This document shows positions 13,755 to 24,514 of a DNA stretch of 64,000 nucleotides, piece after piece. The translations under genes were made by a program, and so were the position numbers. A model generated the notes under the pieces. The model made no database searches, was not told where the DNA came from, and saw nothing but the letters and a program-made list of their open reading frames with translations. Every line of letters begins with the position of its first letter. Position 1 is the stretch's first letter. Source of the DNA: Ophiosphaerella korrae (taxonomy: Eukaryota > Ascomycota > Dothideomycetes > Pleosporales > Phaeosphaeriaceae); assembly GCA_028456385.1 (NCBI GenBank), contig JALNQF010000034.1, forward strand, positions 186,001 through 250,000. The letters run 5' to 3'.

Positions 13755-13784
13755 GGGGAAGGGGGGGGGAAGGGGGGAGGGGGG
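13755..13784 (+). repeat. G-rich tract with G-quadruplex pattern
   Basis: Four G runs of 4, 9, 6 and 6 bases are separated by AA, AA and A. This fits the intramolecular G-quadruplex consensus (four runs of at least 3 G with short loops). It sits about 1.2 kb upstream of the BRN1 start codon. Any regulatory role is inference. Confidence 0.7.
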
Positions 13785-14852
13785 ATTTCGCCGCACCTGT
13801 ACAGAAAAGCAATATCATCTGCAGGTCAAAATGCTGATCCTTTGTCCGTTGCACAGGCAAAAAGCCGCATTACTGTTGCATTCAATGCTGAGCTGCCTCG
13901 TATTGGAGGTTTGCCTTTGCAAACCCGGCAACAGTGGCAGAAACCTTACATAGAATCACTTGGCCTCCTTTCTGAATGCGGATACTCGCTCTGTCCTTGC
14001 TTGAAGAATAGGGACTTGAAGTGAGGTTGGAAGATGCACAGACCCTCTGTCGCGGGGAGCCGAAGAAGCAATCATTGATTGCGACACCTATTCTCGCTCG
14101 GGTACGAAACGATGCTTACCGGTTGCTGACGGACTCCACAGTACTCAAAATACGTAGAAACATTCGACGGAGCACCATGACGGGAAATGGGGAGCCATTG
14201 ATTGCTTTGCACGCTGACCCACATCATCTCCCCCTTACTGAGGCAGAAATTGGCAAAGAGAAAGGCATGATCTTTGTCGAATCACAAACTTCACAGCCTA
14301 GATACTCAGGAAGCAATGTCGTTCCTACACGTGTACGATCTGTTGAAGCTATGGCATCTTGCTGTAGAGCCCGTCTGTCTTGGCTTGTCTTGTGATGTTT
14401 GACTACCTTGGTTACTTAATATTTTGGGTGGTTTCTGTTATGGTTCCCACGAGCCTGCATGGGGCTACGCGAAAGAAAACCCTATTTTGTTCGCAGTAGT
14501 AAAAAAAGATGATGGTTTTCGTGAAACACGCGGATGATTCACAAACAGATGTTTGGTGTTGTTCGCTTCACCCTATTTTTGCACCAAATCATCCAATCAG
14601 CGTCGATCCTGAACTCCTCGGCCCCTCCTTCCGAGCATTCATTCTCCTAAGCACAAGGCTCTGGCTCTCCTACCGGACCCATTATACCGAACATGTACGG
14701 CTCAGGTACGCTGTTTCAGCCCTTGGACCTCGCGATTATTGGAGACGGTGACTCGCGGGAATTGGATGGATGTTTTGGGCCGGTGGCAGTTTAAGAGAAG
14801 TAGCACCTTTCTTGTCAAGCTCGTTCCATTGGCGTGCCGAGTATTGGAAGGG

Positions 14853-14859
14853 TATATAT
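14853..14859 (+). promoter_or_regulatory. Candidate TATA box of BRN1
   Basis: A TATATAT motif lies about 120 bases before the BRN1 start codon, a usual distance in filamentous ascomycetes. The sequence between it and the ATG is CT-rich with a CA-rich stretch at the start codon. Motif and spacing are the only evidence. Confidence 0.4.
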
Positions 14860-14978
14860 GTCGTAGGCTCTACCTCTCAGAACAATCCATCATCACCGCT
14901 GCTCACATTACCACAAAGACCTTGAAGACTTTCTCTCTGCTACGCCTTTTCAGTCATCCATAACACATACTAAACACA

Positions 14979-15893
14979 ATGGCTGCTATTGAACAAACCT
15001 GGAGTTTGGAGGGCAAAGTTGCTGTTGTCACTGGCTCAGGTACGTAATCTTCGCGCACACGATTCACACAATAAACTCCCCTGACTCACGATATTGCAGG
15101 CCGTGGAATTGGCAAGGCGATGGCTATTGAGCTCGCCAAGCGAGGCGCCAAAGTCGCGGTCAACTACGCCAACACCGTTGAAGGTGCTGAAGCTGTAGTC
15201 AAAGAGATCAAGGCCCTCGGCAACGGCTCCGACGCACACGCATTCAAGGCCAACGTTGGAAACGTCGCAGAGACATCAAAACTCATGGATGATGTTGTTG
15301 CTCATTTCGGCAAGCTTGATATCTGCTGCTCCAATTCGGGCGTTGTCTCTTTTGGTCACTTCGCGGAAGTTGAACCAGAAGAGTTCGATCGCGTCTTTAC
15401 TATCAACACCCGTGGCCAGTTTTTCGTCGCTAAGGAGGCATACAAGAGGATGGAAGTTGGCGGCAGAATCATCCTCATGGGATCCATCACTGGTCAGGCA
15501 AAGGGTGTGCCCAAGCATGCTGTCTACTCTGGATCTAAGGGCGCCATCGAGACTTTCACTAGGTGCATGGCCATTGGTATGTCAAGGTTCTGCATTGATC
15601 GTGAACAATAGGCTAACATGGAAACAGATGCTGGAGAGAAGAAGGTGACCGTCAACTGCGTTGCTCCTGGTGGTATCAAGACTGATATGTACCATGCCGT
15701 GTGCCGTGAGTACATTCCTGGAGGCGATAAGCTTAGCGACGACCAGGTTGACGAGTATGCTTGCACTTGGTCCCCACACAACCGTGTTGGCCAGCCAGTG
15801 GATATTGCACGCGTCGTCTGCTTCCTTGCTTCCCAGGATGGTGACTGGGTCAACGGAAAGGTTATTGGCATTGATGGTGCTGCTTGCATGTAA
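14979..15893 (+). CDS. BRN1: 1,3,8-trihydroxynaphthalene reductase (DHN-melanin pathway)
   Basis: Short-chain dehydrogenase/reductase that uses NADPH to reduce tri- (and tetra-) hydroxynaphthalene to vermelone/scytalone in cytosolic DHN-melanin synthesis. Exons 14979-15039, 15100-15576 and 15628-15893 encode 267 residues, the usual length of the Brn1/THR1 family. The glycine-rich cofactor motif TGSGRGIG is at 18-25, the structural NSG at 99-101, the family Asn at 123, the catalytic Ser at 149 (GSITGQ), and Tyr163/Lys167 in YSGSK. The C-terminal half carries THN-reductase hallmarks such as GGIKTDMYH and the terminal GACM. All catalytic residues are intact, in contrast to the truncated regulator upstream. 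The start matches the conserved N-terminus [13 protein letters not shown]. Specificity for the tri- or tetra-hydroxy substrate cannot be settled from sequence. Confidence 0.95.
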
Positions 15894-16662
15894 ACATCAA
15901 GAGAAGTGTCAGTGCTTTTTGAATCTTTTTGCGCAATTATGAGCGATGCGCCAATATCGAAGCATGTATCGGCGTTCTTCTCCGTAAATTAGGGGAATAG
16001 AAATAAAAAAAATAACAAGCTCGTAACTATCTCTTGAGTATTTGATCGTGTTGTAACACATGACTCGCAAACGCTTTTCACATACCTCTCCAAACAGGCA
16101 CGTTATTCATCCCAGCCCTGTACCTTTTTGCTTAGTCCCCATGAATCAAGTGAGAAATCTTTTATTAGAACGACCTTACTCCTATATCTATCAAACTTGA
16201 ATCTTTCGACCTAGTAGCGCGTTGTAATATGTAGTATTATGATCAGGTGAGGACACGGGTTAGTCTTGATAAAAATCATCAAGATGGAAGATAGTATGTA
16301 AATAGGCCAAGGAACATCCTACATACTCTCAATTCAATCAACTTAAGCTATATAAGGGACGGAAAAGTAAAGGAGACCGAATAGCATGTACCCAAACAAA
16401 GGAACGATATGCGATATGCGGTGGTACTCTAAGAGCGATTGCATAAATCTAATCATAGCCATGAAGTGTTACAAGGGATTAAACTTGAATGGCTAAGAGA
16501 CAGCATCTCAATAGCAAATCACATGTGAGGCTGATGCATATGCAAAAGGATAGGTAAATTATCATAACAGGTGTATTGTCACATTCATTAATTTGCTTTC
16601 GAGTATGGTATCTTGTAAAACGGTAGGTCGTGTCATCCATATTTATACAGGAAACCCAGCAC
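15894..16662. other. Convergent intergenic region after BRN1
   Basis: About 770 bases between the convergent BRN1 and HSP9/12-type genes. An AATAAA-like motif near 16002-16007, about 110 bases after the BRN1 stop, may serve polyadenylation. Otherwise the sequence is AT-leaning and contains no recognisable gene. Confidence 0.5.
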
Positions 16663-16986
16663 CTAGTGCTTATCTAATCCAAAGGCGTGCTTCGTCTTGT
16701 CCATGAAGCCCTCCTTGGAGCCACCGTGGACAGCCTCGTCCTTGCTGCGGCCGAACTTGTCAGAAGCCTCTTGCGTGGCCGACTTGTTGTGGTCGGGCTC
16801 GACGCCACGAGCTACCTTGTCTGCTCCGCCAGTGATTGACTCCTTGGTCTTGTCGAGTGTAGACTTGGAGGAGTCAGGAGTCTAGAAAAGTAAGTTAGCA
16901 AGTTGCTACCTGCGCGTTGAGATAAAGAATCTTACCATCTTCTCCTCGGCCTTGGTGGAAAAGTCTTTGCGGAATGCCTCGGACAT
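16663..16986 (-). CDS. HSP12: HSP9/HSP12-family small heat shock protein
   Basis: Two exons (16986-16936, then 16881-16663) encode an 89-residue hydrophilic protein. The N-terminal half MSEAFRKDFSTKAEEKMTPD and the later STLDKTKE, DKFGRSKDE and HGGSKEG segments match the fungal HSP9/12 family, including the RKDFSTKA opening. Yeast Hsp12 is a membrane-associated, intrinsically unfolded stress protein that forms helices on lipid; filamentous-fungal members are near 90 residues, as here. It has no cysteine and is rich in Lys, Asp, Glu and Ser. The intron falls after codon 17 in phase 0. A stress-response-element core (AGGGG on the coding strand) and a CCAAT motif occur about 310 bases upstream of the start, which would suit stress induction, but a single copy is weak evidence. 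Confidence 0.92.
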
Positions 16987-18133
16987 ATTGATGGAAGTGC
17001 TTGTTCGGTTTGGTGGGTTTAGGTATTTGAGCGTAGGTTGGTAGTAGGAGGATAGGAAATATTTGAAAGATTGATGTAGGAGAAGCAGCCGGGTGTTTAT
17101 ATGTTGCGAATAAGTGGAAATCTACGTCATGTCACGGCTGCCAACTTCTGTGGAACCAAGAGCATTGATCGGCAGCTGGGAAGACGCAAAGATAGATGGT
17201 AGGTACGCATGACAATCGACGTAACGACTTTCACCACTTTCGTCATACGTCTGAGAGTGGAGGTCTGGACTTCTGAGCGCAATTCATCGGCAACACCCCT
17301 ATTGGGCAATGAGATTATCTATCTTGATTCGCACCTTTACAAGAGCCGAATCAAATATTTCGGTTAGACGCAGATGATTACCATAAGGCAACTTTGAATT
17401 CGGCGTTGGTTTGTCATTCTACCAGCTTGTAGGTGTCAAATATTGAAGTGACGCAGCATCCACTAAGCTCGAAAATTACTGAATAAACTGCAAGTATATT
17501 CAAGGTAGACTGGATAATATTTTGTTTGATCAAAGCTGGTACGGTAACCTTGACAGGTGGGGCGGCGGGTCCCTGCATGATGGAGCGACCCACACATGGA
17601 ATGACATCATTGCCACCATCACAATCCTGATTCATACCAGCATTCTATTATATTTGCCGCGAATTGTCGTCTGCTAATACGTGACGTAAATTCGACATCA
17701 CCATAAGTAGATGTAGATGGACTTTGGTGAAGAACACTGAACCGAAATTGAGATCTGGACACATGGCAAAACTTAGTTCAAGGTCTTCTCCAATCGTTGC
17801 ACAGTCAGCAAGCACTGAAATGAAATTGGCAATTCGATGCACTTTGGTTTGCAAAAAAAAAAACTGAAGCAGCGTGCTTATGCTTTGATATCAGCTGCCA
17901 GCTAGAGATGTAGCCCAACAACAAGCACCTTCATGTTTTGAAAAAGCAGGTGGTAGGCCGAGGAAGCATTGTCTTTTTTATAACCTTGATATATGTCTAC
18001 GGGAGATTATGGTATGGAAATGTACTCTAAAAGTAACAGATGCTGTTCCCTTGAACACAACATGAGGTTCCGTAAGAGATACAAGTCCTTACACATCAGC
18101 CAGGCCGAACATATATCCAAAAATTCCAGCCCC
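16987..18133. other. Intergenic region upstream of the HSP9/12-type gene
   Basis: About 1.15 kb with no supported gene. The left part is the promoter side of the HSP9/12 gene, with CCCCT directly followed by ATTGG at 17296-17305 (stress-response-element and CCAAT cores on the coding strand). The right part lies 3' of the GH16 gene. The frames seen are short and without motifs. Confidence 0.5.
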
Positions 18134-19195
18134 TTACCTACCTGTCTCAAACCACCTCAGCCCGCCAATCTCCCAATATGCCTCCCCAAATACTCCCCCA
18201 TTCTCCCTGACATATTCCTCACACGTCTCAATACCTGTCTTCGCTTTACACTTACTCCCCCACTCCTTCCCCGCCCACTCTCCACAGAACGCTGTATTGA
18301 CCACAATCTGCAGCCCGGTAAATCGTGTACTGAAATCACATTCGCCGGCAAAGTGCGCAATCGGCGTGCCCCATTGTGACGGGTCGGGCGCGCCAGTGTT
18401 TGTAGAATTGGGCGAGAAATGCATGGCATATAAGGACGAAGAGCGTGGAATAAACCACACGGATATAGACACATTGGTGAGTTCCATGGCGTACACGCCG
18501 CCGCGGCCTTCGTTGAAGCGCGTACCGTACGAGCCCAGCGGCTTGCCGTCACGCTCGCCCGGCGCGTGGATCGAGCATCCGGCGTTGGGATTTTGATTTG
18601 CGGCCTTGACATTGCAGTCATTTGTGCGCAGTGTGCCTGAGAACGAAGTGGTGTTGGCAGACGTGCGGTTTGATACCATGCACCCAGGCGATGTATGCAG
18701 TGTCACTGAATTGTCTACATAGTCGTTCACGCCTTCTAGGATGTCGATTTCGCCGGCATTTGGCCATGATGCGTTTCCATCATTTCCTGCGCCCAAGAGC
18801 CAGAAGGCCGGCCAGACGCCACATTGTGAGGGCGGCATGTGTAGGATGTCGGCGATCAAGAGTCCCTGGCTCCACGTCTTTTTACTTTCGAGACGCACGC
18901 TGGCGCGCCCTCTGGCGTCATTGGTTGTGTGGTCTACACCCAGGACGATGGAGTGTGTGTCAGGGAGATAGCCTACGAGGTTTTTCGATATAGCCGAACT
19001 GGCGTTTTGGTATTGGACAAAGCCGTTCGTAGGGTCGGGGCCGTAGAAGAAATCGAAGGCGGGGAAGAAATTGGTGTAGGAGAGGTCATCGGTGAGGGTA
19101 TAGAGACTGTGTTTTGTGCCATTTTGGGCGTTGCCGATGGAGGGGAGCGCAAGTATAGTGGCCAGCACCGAGGTGAGGGAAGGTAATGCGTGCAT
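18134..19195 (-). CDS. Secreted GH16 endo-1,3(4)-beta-glucanase
   Basis: Single-exon gene of 353 residues. A signal peptide is clear at the N-terminus (MHALPSLTSVLATILALPS, cleavage likely after the GNA near residue 23). The GH16 catalytic signature is WPNAGEIDILEGVN, placing the nucleophile Glu149, assisting Asp151 and acid/base Glu154 in the expected E-x-D-x-x-E spacing. Flanking hallmarks include PPSQCGVWPAFWLLG before the site and TLHTSPGC after it. Several cysteines and N-glycosylation sequons fit an extracellular protein. The fungal GH16 branch with this pattern hydrolyses mixed-linked or laminarin-type glucans, for wall remodelling or plant/fungal glucan degradation. An in-frame upstream start would add 50 residues before the signal peptide, so the ATG at 19195 is preferred. 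The exact substrate is not certain. Confidence 0.93.
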   Translation of the reverse strand: MHALPSLTSVLATILALPSIGNAQNGTKHSLYTLTDDLSYTNFFPAFDFFYGPDPTNGFVQYQNASSAISKNLVGYLPDTHSIVLGVDHTTNDARGRASVRLESKKTWSQGLLIADILHMPPSQCGVWPAFWLLGAGNDGNASWPNAGEIDILEGVNDYVDNSVTLHTSPGCMVSNRTSANTTSFSGTLRTNDCNVKAANQNPNAGCSIHAPGERDGKPLGSYGTRFNEGRGGVYAMELTNVSISVWFIPRSSSLYAMHFSPNSTNTGAPDPSQWGTPIAHFAGECDFSTRFTGLQIVVNTAFCGEWAGKEWGSKCKAKTGIETCEEYVRENGGVFGEAYWEIGGLRWFETGR

Positions 19196-19961
19196 GGCGG
19201 TGTTGATATGCGTGGATTGGAAACTGGACCTGTCGGTTTCATAGTTTCGAAGGTAGAAATCTGTTATATAGAAAAGGTCGAAAGAAGGTAGGTGAATCTT
19301 CAAATGAGGGGAGACATTATGGGAAAGTATAGTGTACCGGCACAACGATTATTGTTGTGTGAGTACAATATCCTAAAATCTACTCGTTAAGTGAATACCA
19401 CCTATTGTGGTCCCAGGATAATAGGCAGGCTGTCGATGGTGTGTGCGCCACAAATATGGCGAAGTGAATGTAGAAAGCTATTTCGGAATATCGTTGCGCG
19501 CTCAAACCATGTATGATTGCCCTGCGACATTAATCGAGAGTCTTAAAACGGAGAATGAGGTTGAAATTGTGTGATCCTGCTTCGTCAAATGTCACAACCA
19601 TGCCTGACTGAACGAAGTACTTGGAGTGAAAGAGATCAGGCACCATGGGGTTAGGTCTTTGAACAGCAAACAAAATGATTATTTCGCGACTCACTTGCGT
19701 AGCTTTCTACCTAACTTACCATACACTCAAGGTGGATAGACCTCAATAATAAAGAAATAGATGGACAAAAATCCTGCCATAGGCGACGAACAACATCCAA
19801 ATGGGGCCATAATGCGCAAAGCCGTAATATCGTATGCACCTCAGACCTGACGGAGAGGAAGCGTCCGTTCCAGCTGGGTTCTTGTCACTCTTCCCTCATA
19901 GATCTATAATATGAGTCATAAATGTTTCAAAAACGTGAAAACGCGATGGCTAGCTGCGAAT
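19196..19961. other. Intergenic region between GH16 and VTS1
   Basis: About 770 bases holding the GH16 promoter and the VTS1 3' flank. No gene, RNA or repeat was recognised. Confidence 0.5.
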
Positions 19962-21907
19962 CTATCGTAGCTTGCCCCCGTCCTTGGCTTCTCTAACTTG
20001 TTCGAAGACCTGATTGATACAAGGATTAGTGAGGCTTTATGAGCGCCAATTAATACACATACCTTCAACATCTTCCTACGCGCACCAAGAGCGTTGACAC
20101 CGCGCTTCTCAAGGCCTTCGTCATCGAGCTCAACCAGCTCCTGCCACTTGAGATCTTTGAGGTTGTCGGTGTACTTGTGCAAGCGAAGGCTACGAAGCCA
20201 GTTGGGAATGTCTTGCAGGAGACCAGGGTCAGTGGGATCTTCCGGAGGCTTCGAGCTGCCACGACGACCACGTGGTGAGCGACCACGATCAATCTGAGAA
20301 TGATCATTGAGGAAATTGTTGCCATCATGACCAGCGCCAATTCCAAACTGGCTAAGGCTGAGTGCTCCCATGCCGTTGTTCATCGCAGCATAGTCGGCAG
20401 ACAAAAAGCCATTGGCCTGAGGTGAGGCAAAGTTACCCATGGAACCCATGCCCTGGCCTTGCATGGCCAAACCAGGGGAGCTAGGACGGGAGCGACGACC
20501 ACTCATGGCAGCTAATTGCTGTGCCTGAAGCGCAGCGGCTTGCTGAGGGGTCAGTACATGGCCCATCTCGTTGGTCATGAGTATATTTGTATTGCCCATC
20601 TGGGGTAGTCCCGGGGACAACGGACCATTTCCAGCTCCGTGTGCCTCGGACGATCGAGCTCGGCGATATTTGCGGACATCATCCAGCTGGATACGGTTGT
20701 TGACAGTAGACAAAGCGGCCAGCTTCATGGCGGTAGCATTGGCAACCATATCAGCCTGGTTATGAGGTTGGTTGAAGTTGGCGACCATGGGCGTGCTGAG
20801 CTGAGAGGCCCAGCTTCCACCAGCAGCATACGCGGGAGAGAGCATGGGCATGTTCACCGAGTTTGCCTCGAGGGCATTCAGAGTCGTAGTCTGCGCATTG
20901 CTGTTCTCGTTTTGGAGCGGAAGGCGGGGAGATCGGAGTCCTCCCGCAGAGGGCGGTGGCTGAGTGAACTGACCCATGGGCTGGTGTTGCTGCTGGCCAG
21001 ATGACTTGGGGCGGTTGGCGCCCTCATTCCATGGCGAGGCTGGTGGGGCACTGTTCTCGCGCTTGTTGCCCTCCTCGGGTGCAGAGATGGTGGGTGCGAC
21101 CATCGAGCTCCGGTCTCCCACGGTGCTGTTGCGGTTCGACGCAGGCGCGATACCCGTGATATCGGTGAACTCAGCCTTCTGCTTGGCAATGGCAGCGGCG
21201 GCATCAGGGAACATGCGGTTGATGGTCGATGTGTCCAACTGCGAGTTGCGCTTTCCGGCGCCAGGCGATGGCGGCGGGCGACCCAGACCCATGGAATGGC
21301 GGTTCTCGCCGGTGCTGAGCTTACTCATAGCATCGCTCAGCTTCTGTGTCATAGGGTCTAGCACACGTCAGTATGTTGCACTTGGCGGGTCGTATCCAGG
21401 CCAGAACTCACCCTTTTCCCCAAAGTTGGCGGGCGAGAGCACACCGGACATGGGCAGGCTCTTGGACATCTGCTGCAGAACCTGAATGAAGAAGCGAATC
21501 TGCACCTGGGTGGTCTGCTGCAGGAGGGCATAGAGGGCGGCGGTTCGTTCTGCTTCGCTGAGGACGCGGAACCACTGCTCGATGGCGCTCAGTTCGTCCT
21601 TGAAGTCTTGGTCGAGCGTTGCCGTGGCCATTTCCTCCAAAGTCGTCTCGTACTGGTCAATGTCGGCCAGCCACTGCTGGGCAGCACGTTCCATCTCGTC
21701 CGGGTTGCCCGACTGAGTGCTGCTGCGGCCAAAGTAGACCTCGGAGGCCGGACGGATGCCGCGGTTAGCTAGAGGGGAGGAGAAGCCGCCCATATCAGCA
21801 GAGGCGCGAAGATGGTGGCCGGCGCCGAGAGAGGAGCGGGCAGCGGGTGGGCGCAGCGAGCTGGAGCCCTCGGGGGTGCTGTTCCTGTTGGCGGCGATGT
21901 TGGACAT
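19962..21907 (-). CDS. VTS1: VTS1-like SAM-domain RNA-binding regulator
   Basis: Three exons (21907-21412, 21357-20063, 20009-19962) encode 612 residues. A SAM domain lies at about 548-599 ([18 protein letters not shown] ... LGARRKML), the Smaug/Vts1 type that binds RNA hairpins and recruits deadenylation machinery to destabilise mRNAs. The N-terminal 165 residues contain a helical region (about 70-150, with [18 protein letters not shown]) conserved in fungal Vts1. The middle is a long disordered Ser/Pro/Gln/Asn-rich linker with SPGL and [10 protein letters not shown] stretches. The last exon adds only 15 residues ([15 protein letters not shown]), extending the SAM C-terminal helix as in other fungi. 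Cytoplasmic action is inferred from the yeast protein. Confidence 0.93.
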
Positions 21908-23141
21908 GGTGGTGGTGGTGGTGGTGTAGAAGGTGAGGGTTAAATTCTGAGCACCTTGTCAATCCACATGCAGGCAGCCACGCTGGAGACTGGGGCCAGT
22001 ACACTTGGGGTCTAAATACTATGCCTGCTCAATCTCCTGCAGTCCGGCTGGCCTCAAAGGAGTCGAGTCGAGGGTTTGCGATGGGGTCAGGAGACAGATG
22101 GCGGTTACCGGGCTGATGCAGGGAAGCGTTGGGGTGCGGCAGCTCGGTGGTGTGCACGAGCTCGGTAGGTGGAGGGCTCCGCGGCGTAATAAGAACAGAC
22201 AGCAAACGGGGCCAGGCGACAATCAAGGAAAAAGAAGGTGAAGAGGGAGAGAGAGCGGACGGAGGCTCGCTGCAAAGAGGAGAGAGAGAGGTGAAGGGGG
22301 AGCAGGCGGGAGTGAAGAAGAGGACATGAAAACGTCTCACTTCTGGCTGGCGATTGGCTGCCGGCTAGCGGCCGACTGCGGTTGGTTTGGTTGGTGGTCT
22401 GGTCCGCTGCTGCTAGTCAGTCAAGCTCCCAATCATGCCAGATGGGAATTATCTCCAGAATGCAGACGATGCCAAATAGAATGCCGCGAGACAAGGCTTG
22501 ACGCGAAACATTGACGCCATATGCGCCATGCCTGCTGCCCTGTCTGGCTGCTGCGGCGTGCTGCCGTGCACCTCTACCAAATCCATCAAACTCCAACGGT
22601 TTCGCGCAGGCAGCTGCCCTGCATCCACCTAAACAACCCTCGCGCCCGTTTGGCTCATTTTTAGCACCCAGCCGGGCCGGATCGATCTCTGACGGGTTTC
22701 ACCAGAAACAAAGCAAAGATTGGCTCTGGCGCCATGTCGTTGGTGCATGAAGAAGCGTCGTCGTGGTCTTCTATTGCAGGACTGCTGCAGATGCCCAGGC
22801 ACGGGTGGCGGCCACGTGACTGCCGTGAAAGACGCCACCAGTCGCTGGCTGACGATAGGTGGTGCCTGTCCTGGGATCCTTCAATTCTCTTCGTCACAGA
22901 CATCCCGCCGGCAGACAGCGCGCCAACGCCTGGCACGTGACGGGCACACAGAATTAGATTGCGGCTATTCGTGGCTGTCCCGTTCCGAATGCGCCGACGC
23001 TCGGGACCCAAAGACAAGCCTGACAGGTTTGCGCCAGAAACAAACCACCCCTCAACACCTGACGCTTGTCTCTCCAGCTCACTCTTACGTGCCTCTCTCC
23101 CTCCCTGCCAAGTAGGATATGCCCCCCCACCGACCGCCCCC
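21908..23141. promoter_or_regulatory. Divergent promoter region between VTS1 and the Mpv17-family gene
   Basis: About 1.23 kb between two divergent start codons. It includes purine/pyrimidine-biased leader stretches on both sides (a GA-rich run around 22200-22300 and a CT-rich run around 23060-23130). Open frames here are short shadows of GC-rich sequence. No separate gene is supported. Confidence 0.5.
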
Positions 23142-24134
23142 ATGATACCCTCTCTTTGCGCCCAGGCCCGCCACCAGGGCTTCCGGCGCACACCAACCCT
23201 TCAGCCTCGGAACCCCGTTTCCGGCAGCTTTTCGTCCTCCGAATGCGCACGCCTGCGAACCTCGCCCGCGCATGTGTTTCGCCGCCACAATGCCTCGCGC
23301 CCGCCGGTAGCCCAGAAAGCGCCGGAGACGGCAAACACGATTCCTGGGCCGAGTTGGCTCTGGCTGGAACCCATCTACGAGCCCTTCCGCGCCTATGGTC
23401 GCGTCCAACAACGAAAGCCCTACATGACCCAGCTCATATCTTCGCTGGCCATCTACTTTGTGGGCGATCTGGTTGCTCAGAGCATTACTAGTCCTGCAGC
23501 GAGTGAAGCCGCAACCGAAGAGGCAGACGACCAAGACCAGGGCTGGGTACAGGAGTGGATCGAGAATCGCGACTGGCGTCGCACTGGCCGCTCCCTGATA
23601 ATCGGGGGCTTAAGCAGTATTCCAGCATACAGATGGTTCCTATGGCTCGGCAACAATTTCAACTACAGCTCTAAAATTCTATCTCTGACAACCAAGGTAT
23701 GCCCCTTTTCTCAGCCACCATGCCACGCCGCCCAGCACTAACCACAATCCCAGGTCGTTGTCAACCAGGCATTCTTCACCCCGATTTTCAATTCCTACTT
23801 CTTCGGCATGCAGTCCCTTCTTTCCGGCGCATCCTTCTCCGAGATCATCGAGCGCATAAAGAACACGGTACCCACAAGCTGGATCAACAGCTGCAAAGTG
23901 TGGCCCGCAATCACGGCATTCAGTTTCCAATATATACCCATACAGTACCGGAGCATTTTTGGCGGCGTCATTGCCATCGGATGGCAGACATACTTGAGCT
24001 TGCTCAATCAGAGAGCTGCTGCATTGGAAGAGGCTGAACATGATATGGGACACAGTATCCTACAAACAGCCACGATCGAGCAGCGTGACCAGGATTGTGG
24101 AAATGAGGGAGCGAAGCAGAGGTGTGCTGTCTGA
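23142..24134 (+). CDS. Mpv17/PMP22-family inner-membrane protein
   Basis: Two exons (23142-23696, 23754-24134) encode 311 residues. The first 55 residues are rich in Arg and Ser with almost no acidic residues, as in a mitochondrial targeting sequence. The body shows family features: PYMTQLISSLAIYFVGDLVAQ, then RSLIIGGLSSIPAYRWFLWL, the fungal VVNQAFFTPIFNSYFFGMQS, and the signature WPAITAFSFQYIPIQYR near the C-terminus. Four hydrophobic segments are expected. Yeast Sym1 and mammalian Mpv17 form inner mitochondrial membrane channels linked to metabolite balance and mtDNA maintenance; PMP22 relatives are peroxisomal. The frame remains open upstream to 22959, but the first ATG giving a good presequence is at 23142. 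An ATG at 22989 is an alternative. Confidence 0.9.
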
Positions 24135-24514
24135 TTTTATTATTTTTAACATCAAGTGGCGTTTCGAACCACTTCAACATAGGTGGTTGGAGGTCTGCTC
24201 AGAGAAATTAGCGTCGTCTCCGATTGAAAAGGGGATGGAAACGCATGATAGAAGCCATGGAGCGTGGTAGCACGCAGTTGACTGGATTTGATCTCCAGCA
24301 CATCAAGTCAGTCCCATTAGATCGGTTTCCTTTGTTCTCTAGACTTTGGCATATACCCCACATAGAAACATCTGCAAGCCTCCATAACGCGTTTCATTAT
24401 TACTTTTATACTATCTCATAGCTACACCTGACTGAACCTTTAGGGCCATGCTTCCTTTTAGAAATTCATATCATATAGTTGGATTATATCATATCATTAC
24501 ATTTTAATCATTAA
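24135..24514. other. Convergent 3' intergenic region
   Basis: About 380 AT-rich bases between the convergent Mpv17-family gene and the cell-wall protein gene. Nothing recognisable beyond presumed terminators. Confidence 0.5.

Larger units (their letters stand above)
10878..14978. other. 4.1-kb intergenic region between CMR1-like gene and BRN1
   Basis: No gene is supported here. Frames of up to about 128 codons lack recognisable domains and sit in anonymous sequence. I searched for a displaced C-terminal half of the CMR1-like regulator and saw none. The stretch contains a G-rich tract near 13755-13784 and, at its right end, the BRN1 promoter. Confidence 0.55.

Noticed and set aside
13638..14395. 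Two adjoining plus-strand frames (128 and 124 codons) upstream of BRN1
   Set aside because: I tested them as a remnant of the missing CMR1 C-terminal half. The translation includes the G-rich tract as poly-glycine and shows nothing resembling the family.
20976..21485. Plus-strand frame of 169 codons
   Set aside because: Antisense to VTS1 exons, which carry clear coding signal on the other strand.
22661..23534. Several overlapping frames on both strands in the VTS1/Mpv17 interval
   Set aside because: GC-rich promoter and leader sequence keeps frames open by chance; only the Mpv17-family frame has coding features.
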